Made by a program: the position numbers and the translations under genes
Part shown: piece by piece, positions 42,801 to 45,691 of the stretch
Numbering within the stretch: the stretch's first letter is position 1
Layout: every line of letters starts with the position of its first letter
Assembly: GCA_037447655.1 (NCBI GenBank)
Contig: JBBHKE010002613.1
Coordinates: 64,001 to 109,691 of the forward strand
Source: Zygnema cylindricum
Taxonomy: Eukaryota > Streptophyta > Zygnematophyceae > Zygnematales > Zygnemataceae
Reading direction: 5' to 3'
Length of the DNA stretch: 45,691 bases
The notes under the pieces: generated by a model
Database searches by the model: none
What the model saw: only the letters and a program-made list of their open reading frames with translations
Told to the model about the DNA's origin: nothing

Positions 42801-45477
42801 GCTGATTTTGGGAAATGGGTTCTGCGAGTGACTCGGCTAGTCTATGACACTTGTCGTTTGTAGAGAGGATCCATTTGGTTTGCCTCCAATATAGTTGTGG
42901 GCTGTCGATTCCTGCTCGCCGTTTTTTTCTCTGAAAAATCAGACTGAGTTGTTTGCATTCTTCTCTTTGTCAACGTGGCATGCAGTTTTTATACAGAAGG
43001 CAACTTTCTCTCATTTGATATCTCTCTTCCAGAGTGGGTTTATGATCAGCCAGTTGGCATCGAGCGTCACGCCGCGGCCATAAAGTACTACTATGTAAGC
43101 AGTTGATGGAATCCCTTAATGTCACAAATGCCTTCCGTTAATCGGTTAAACCCATCTGCCGTAGTCTGCACTTGTGCTTTAATAAGTGGACTTGATGTTG
43201 TAGGGATTTCAGAGTGTGCAGGGAGATCTTTGCTTTTGGTTTTTTTTAATGTTTTCCTTTTTTGCTGTTGAAGAATGGATCTTACTGAAATTCAATGAAT
43301 GGATAAATGAATGTGAGGTAGAGTGGAAAGGATAACGGGAGACTGACTCCATGGAACTACTGTGTACAATGGATCTTCAGGAAGCAACCCGTAATGCTTT
43401 TGCGATAGCTGAGATTTTGGGGCGTTTTCTCATCCTTCCGAAAGTCACTTGCTTCTGTGACAGGTAAATCATCCGTGTTCCCTTCTTTTTTATAATTGAG
43501 GGATATTGAGAGCGTTTACTTGTGTGATGATGGATTAATCGTGATATTGACGTATTGGTGGCGGTCACCAGGATATTGGATTGTATGATTCTTTACAATT
43601 ATGTTCCATGGATGAATTTTCTGTGCATCACCTTGCATCGCTATCAGTGTGACTGAATAATTCGTATAAAGGGAGGCTTAGTGTCAAAAACCCTAATCTT
43701 ACGCCAAATGGTGTGCCACATTAGTGTAATCAACAATTTTTTGTTTGAGTTATTAACTCTAATAGCGATGGAATGTGTAGTATATTTACGTTTCATACAA
43801 GTAGCTAATGTGTCTCACATGTAAGTATATTTACCAAAATGTTGTTAAATCTCTATAGGCAGATAGTGCTTTTTATCCACACTTTTCATACAAAGTATGT
43901 AATTTTCTTAGACAAACCACATTTCAAACGTTTATTTTTATTCACTGCATCATGTTGTTATCATCGTTTGATCGCGGTCATTGCGATATTAGACCGATAG
44001 TTAGTTGACACGCACCAAAGATCGACTCTCCAGAGAAAAAAGTGTCTGTATAGAGTATCTTCTGTATTTATGTTTCAAAGTCTTGGTTCTCTAACTGTCC
44101 TACAATAACTTTAACTTATGGATTTTTTGCAGGTGGTGGGACACTCTCACAGCACCTTGCCGGGCACCTGGAGGGGATTTCGATCCCCCTTTTATATGTC
44201 CTCCTGACCATTTTATCAATCCCGGAGTCTGGGGTCATCAAGCGGGAAAAATTCGATTTCGAGAGAGCACTTTTTTGGAAAACCCACGTGTATCGCCTGA
44301 AATTTTATCATCAAGGTAATGCAAAAATGTGGGTAGTGTAGTTTTTGAGTATGATTTTGAACTGTTGGAATGAATGTGTCTCCCTACAATCGTTTGGTGA
44401 CAAGCAAACAGTATTTTCCTTTTATGGCGAGGAGGCAGTTTTGTACGAAATCTCTAGACAAACTTGATGTCTTTTGTGATTCCATAGGTTCCCCTATTGA
44501 ATTCTCGTTAGTGGTGATATGTCAGTTTGAGTCTATTGGCCATCTTAATGTTTAATTAACCAAAATAAAATTCTTTAACCGACCGAATTGAAGACGTTAC
44601 CCAATCAAAATGAAGAAGTTAAATTAAATTAGCGAAGAGTTCTAACCATAAATAAAATTAGCGAAGAGTTCTAACCAACCGAAATGAAAATGTTCAATCA
44701 ACCAAAATGAAAAGGTTTAATCAACCAGAGTCAAGATGTTTAACCAATCAAAGTGAAAAATGTGATGTGCAGGTCGGTTGTTGGTATCGTGGGTTTTCCG
44801 GACCAATCTGTGGCTGCTGGAGTGCTTCTACCGGCGAATGCCACAAATGTTGAAGTGTGGCGAACGCTCGGTCGGCTCAATCATACTCGAGTCTTACACT
44901 TGACAAACTCCAAGGACGCTTTTTGCATGTAAATTCTTAAGGAACCCCGGTCTTGGTGTTTTTACGCTAATTTAAGGAACAAATTTTAATCGCAAAGGAA
45001 CAGTTGTTTGGACCTAACTACCTCTTTTTAAAGCTGTTGTGCCAGCTGTCATGTTTTTCTCTATGCGGTTTCTAGTATCAGCCTATATATCACTGATTTG
45101 ATCCCGAGTTTTAGCCCTCTGAGCAAAGAATACTGTTAGTAAATCCTAATTATAATCTCCTTAAATACTGGTCCACAATCACCCACGTTATTTGAACCAG
45201 AAATGGAATGCTTAAGTCATACTAAAACATTCCTCATACTAGTTATTTCTCAACGCTATTAGCGATTCACGGTCTACTTATACACCAAAGTCTGCGTGTG
45301 TGCAGGTATGAGCTTCCAGTTGAAAACCAGACGTTCGACAGGAGAACAATGCCACTTTTCTGCATGGCATGGTGTTGTGCTCCCGGACACATTAACTACA
45401 ACATGTCCATTTCCCCTATCTCCGAAAGAACCTTCAATACCTGTAGACGTTCGTCCCCTTCGGTTACCTCAGTGTAA
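39858..45477 (+). CDS. XEG113-like: GT77 family glycosyltransferase, XEG113-like (ten exons, 701 residues)
   Basis: Exons: 39858-40466, 40768-41042, 41375-41557, 41741-41831, 42494-42738, 42986-43094, 43381-43463, 44133-44315, 44773-44928, 45306-45477 (TAA). All junction phases agree, and every intron is GT-AG except intron 4 (41832-42493), which fits only as GC-AG. A short cytosolic N-terminus precedes one membrane anchor (residues 31-49), as in Golgi type II enzymes, then a Ser/Thr-rich stem. The nucleotide-sugar transferase domain (DUF271 type) follows from about residue 165. Its metal-binding DxD is in MSDTDVAWLRDP (Asp256, Asp258), and FNTGVLFLR (from 331) is the next conserved block. 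The C-terminal region has YVVHNTFQF, FICPPDH (552-558) and AWCCAPGHINYN, which pair with the distinctive C-terminus of XEG113. In Arabidopsis XEG113 adds arabinose to extensin hydroxyproline arabinosides. Length is slightly above the roughly 640 residues I recall for it. Substrate in this organism is inferred only. Confidence 0.85.
41832..42493 (+). other. probable GC-AG intron of the GT77 gene
   Basis: The coding frame is clear up to RINMFPIK and resumes with VIDPTDGSARHNR after GTACAG. The only phase-compatible donor near the end of homology is AAG/GCATGT. The GT donors just downstream (41836, 41884) give the wrong phase or add residues with no counterpart. GC-AG introns are a known minor class in plants. 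Confidence 0.55.
44551..44762. repeat. minisatellite in intron 8 of the GT77 gene
   Basis: About eight or nine degenerate units of 22-23 bp with consensus near TTTAACCAACCAAAATGAA. A separate direct duplication, AAATTAGCGAAGAGTTCTAA, occurs twice inside (about 44626-44675). It ends just before the exon 9 acceptor at 44772. Confidence 0.8.
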
Positions 45478-45660
45478 ATCCTCCCTCGAGTGTCAGTCTT
45501 TACTTGAATCCAGACTGAGCTACATGAAGCAGAAATTAAATGAAGCAATCATCCACATGAAGTGGACCTTACACATGTTAAGTTTTCGCCTCCGACAGCC
45601 AATAACGAGGTCACGACAAAAGTCAACACAGATTGCGTCCAACTAATTTGATAGCAAAGA

Positions 45661-45691
<31 letters not shown>
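45478..45691 (+). other. 3' flank of the GT77 gene
   Basis: Expected 3' UTR. An overlapping frame through 45646 is a shadow of exon 10. No AATAAA signal is visible before the window ends, so the polyadenylation site is probably outside. Confidence 0.4.
45665..45691. repeat. (TC)n microsatellite at right edge
   Basis: At least 27 bp of perfect TC repeat running off the window. Confidence 0.95.

Noticed and set aside
43033-43094. Exon starting at the CTTCCAG at 43032
   Set aside because: Phase does not match the preceding exon. Starting after CATGCAG at 42985 matches phase and adds a segment (FYTEGNFLSFDISLPEW) with a clear place in the family.
45296-45646. 116-codon frame at the right end
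   Set aside because: Shadow frame. The adjacent frame carries the conserved WCCAPGHINYN end and a stop at 45475-45477.

Overview
This window is nuclear DNA of a streptophyte plant. Most of it is decayed mobile elements, and there is one recognisable host gene at the right end. The organism is probably a non-seed land plant. That is inference, resting on three things: an intron-rich, XEG113-like GT77 glycosyltransferase gene; Ty1/copia polyproteins of plant type; and a LINE-like tail of a kind I associate with moss and lycophyte gene predictions. I saw no bacterial operons, CRISPR array, rRNA gene or complete tRNA gene.

Layout. (1) 1-3567: copia element A, minus strand, running off the left edge. 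(2) 3568-5097: unassigned, with one faint minus-strand ORF relic. (3) 5098-17139: copia element C, plus strand, same family as A. It is split by element B (9083-15550, minus strand), which has two ~1.06 kb LTRs and a perfect 5-bp target duplication, ACTTT. The 3' LTR of C is cut short at 17139. (4) 17140 to about 21180: element E, a different copia lineage, 5'-truncated. It is followed by a leader-like stretch with a (CTT)n tract. (5) 21355 to about 25560: element G, interrupted by a solo LTR (23145-24508, target duplication CTATT). (6) 25560-31155: AT-rich DNA with microsatellites and a CAT-rich minisatellite but no gene I can support. (7) 31156-32268: C-terminal relic of a non-LTR retrotransposon. 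(8) 33008-35835 and its 3' LTR to 36835: element F, same family as B, 5'-truncated. (9) 36893-37666: a 774-bp hAT-like MITE. (10) 39858-45477: a ten-exon gene predicted to encode a 701-residue type II membrane glycosyltransferase of family GT77, resembling the extensin arabinosyltransferase XEG113.

All copia elements here carry stops, frameshifts or truncations, so they look dead, but they share informative features. A, B and C each have, next to the LTR, a primer-binding site complementary to the anticodon arm of initiator tRNA-Met rather than to its 3' end. This is the half-tRNA priming known for Drosophila copia. The LTRs of A, B, C, F and G, though otherwise diverged, share a module near their 5' end: a stem-loop whose loop carries ACTTGTCGYAGTCACT, the palindrome AGCCATGGCT, an antisense tRNA T-arm-like block and a TATTTAAA box. 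E and the solo LTR lack it. The order of events is partly readable: C inserted, then B into C; G inserted, then an LTR element into G that collapsed to a solo LTR. C/E and E/G are joined by later breaks.
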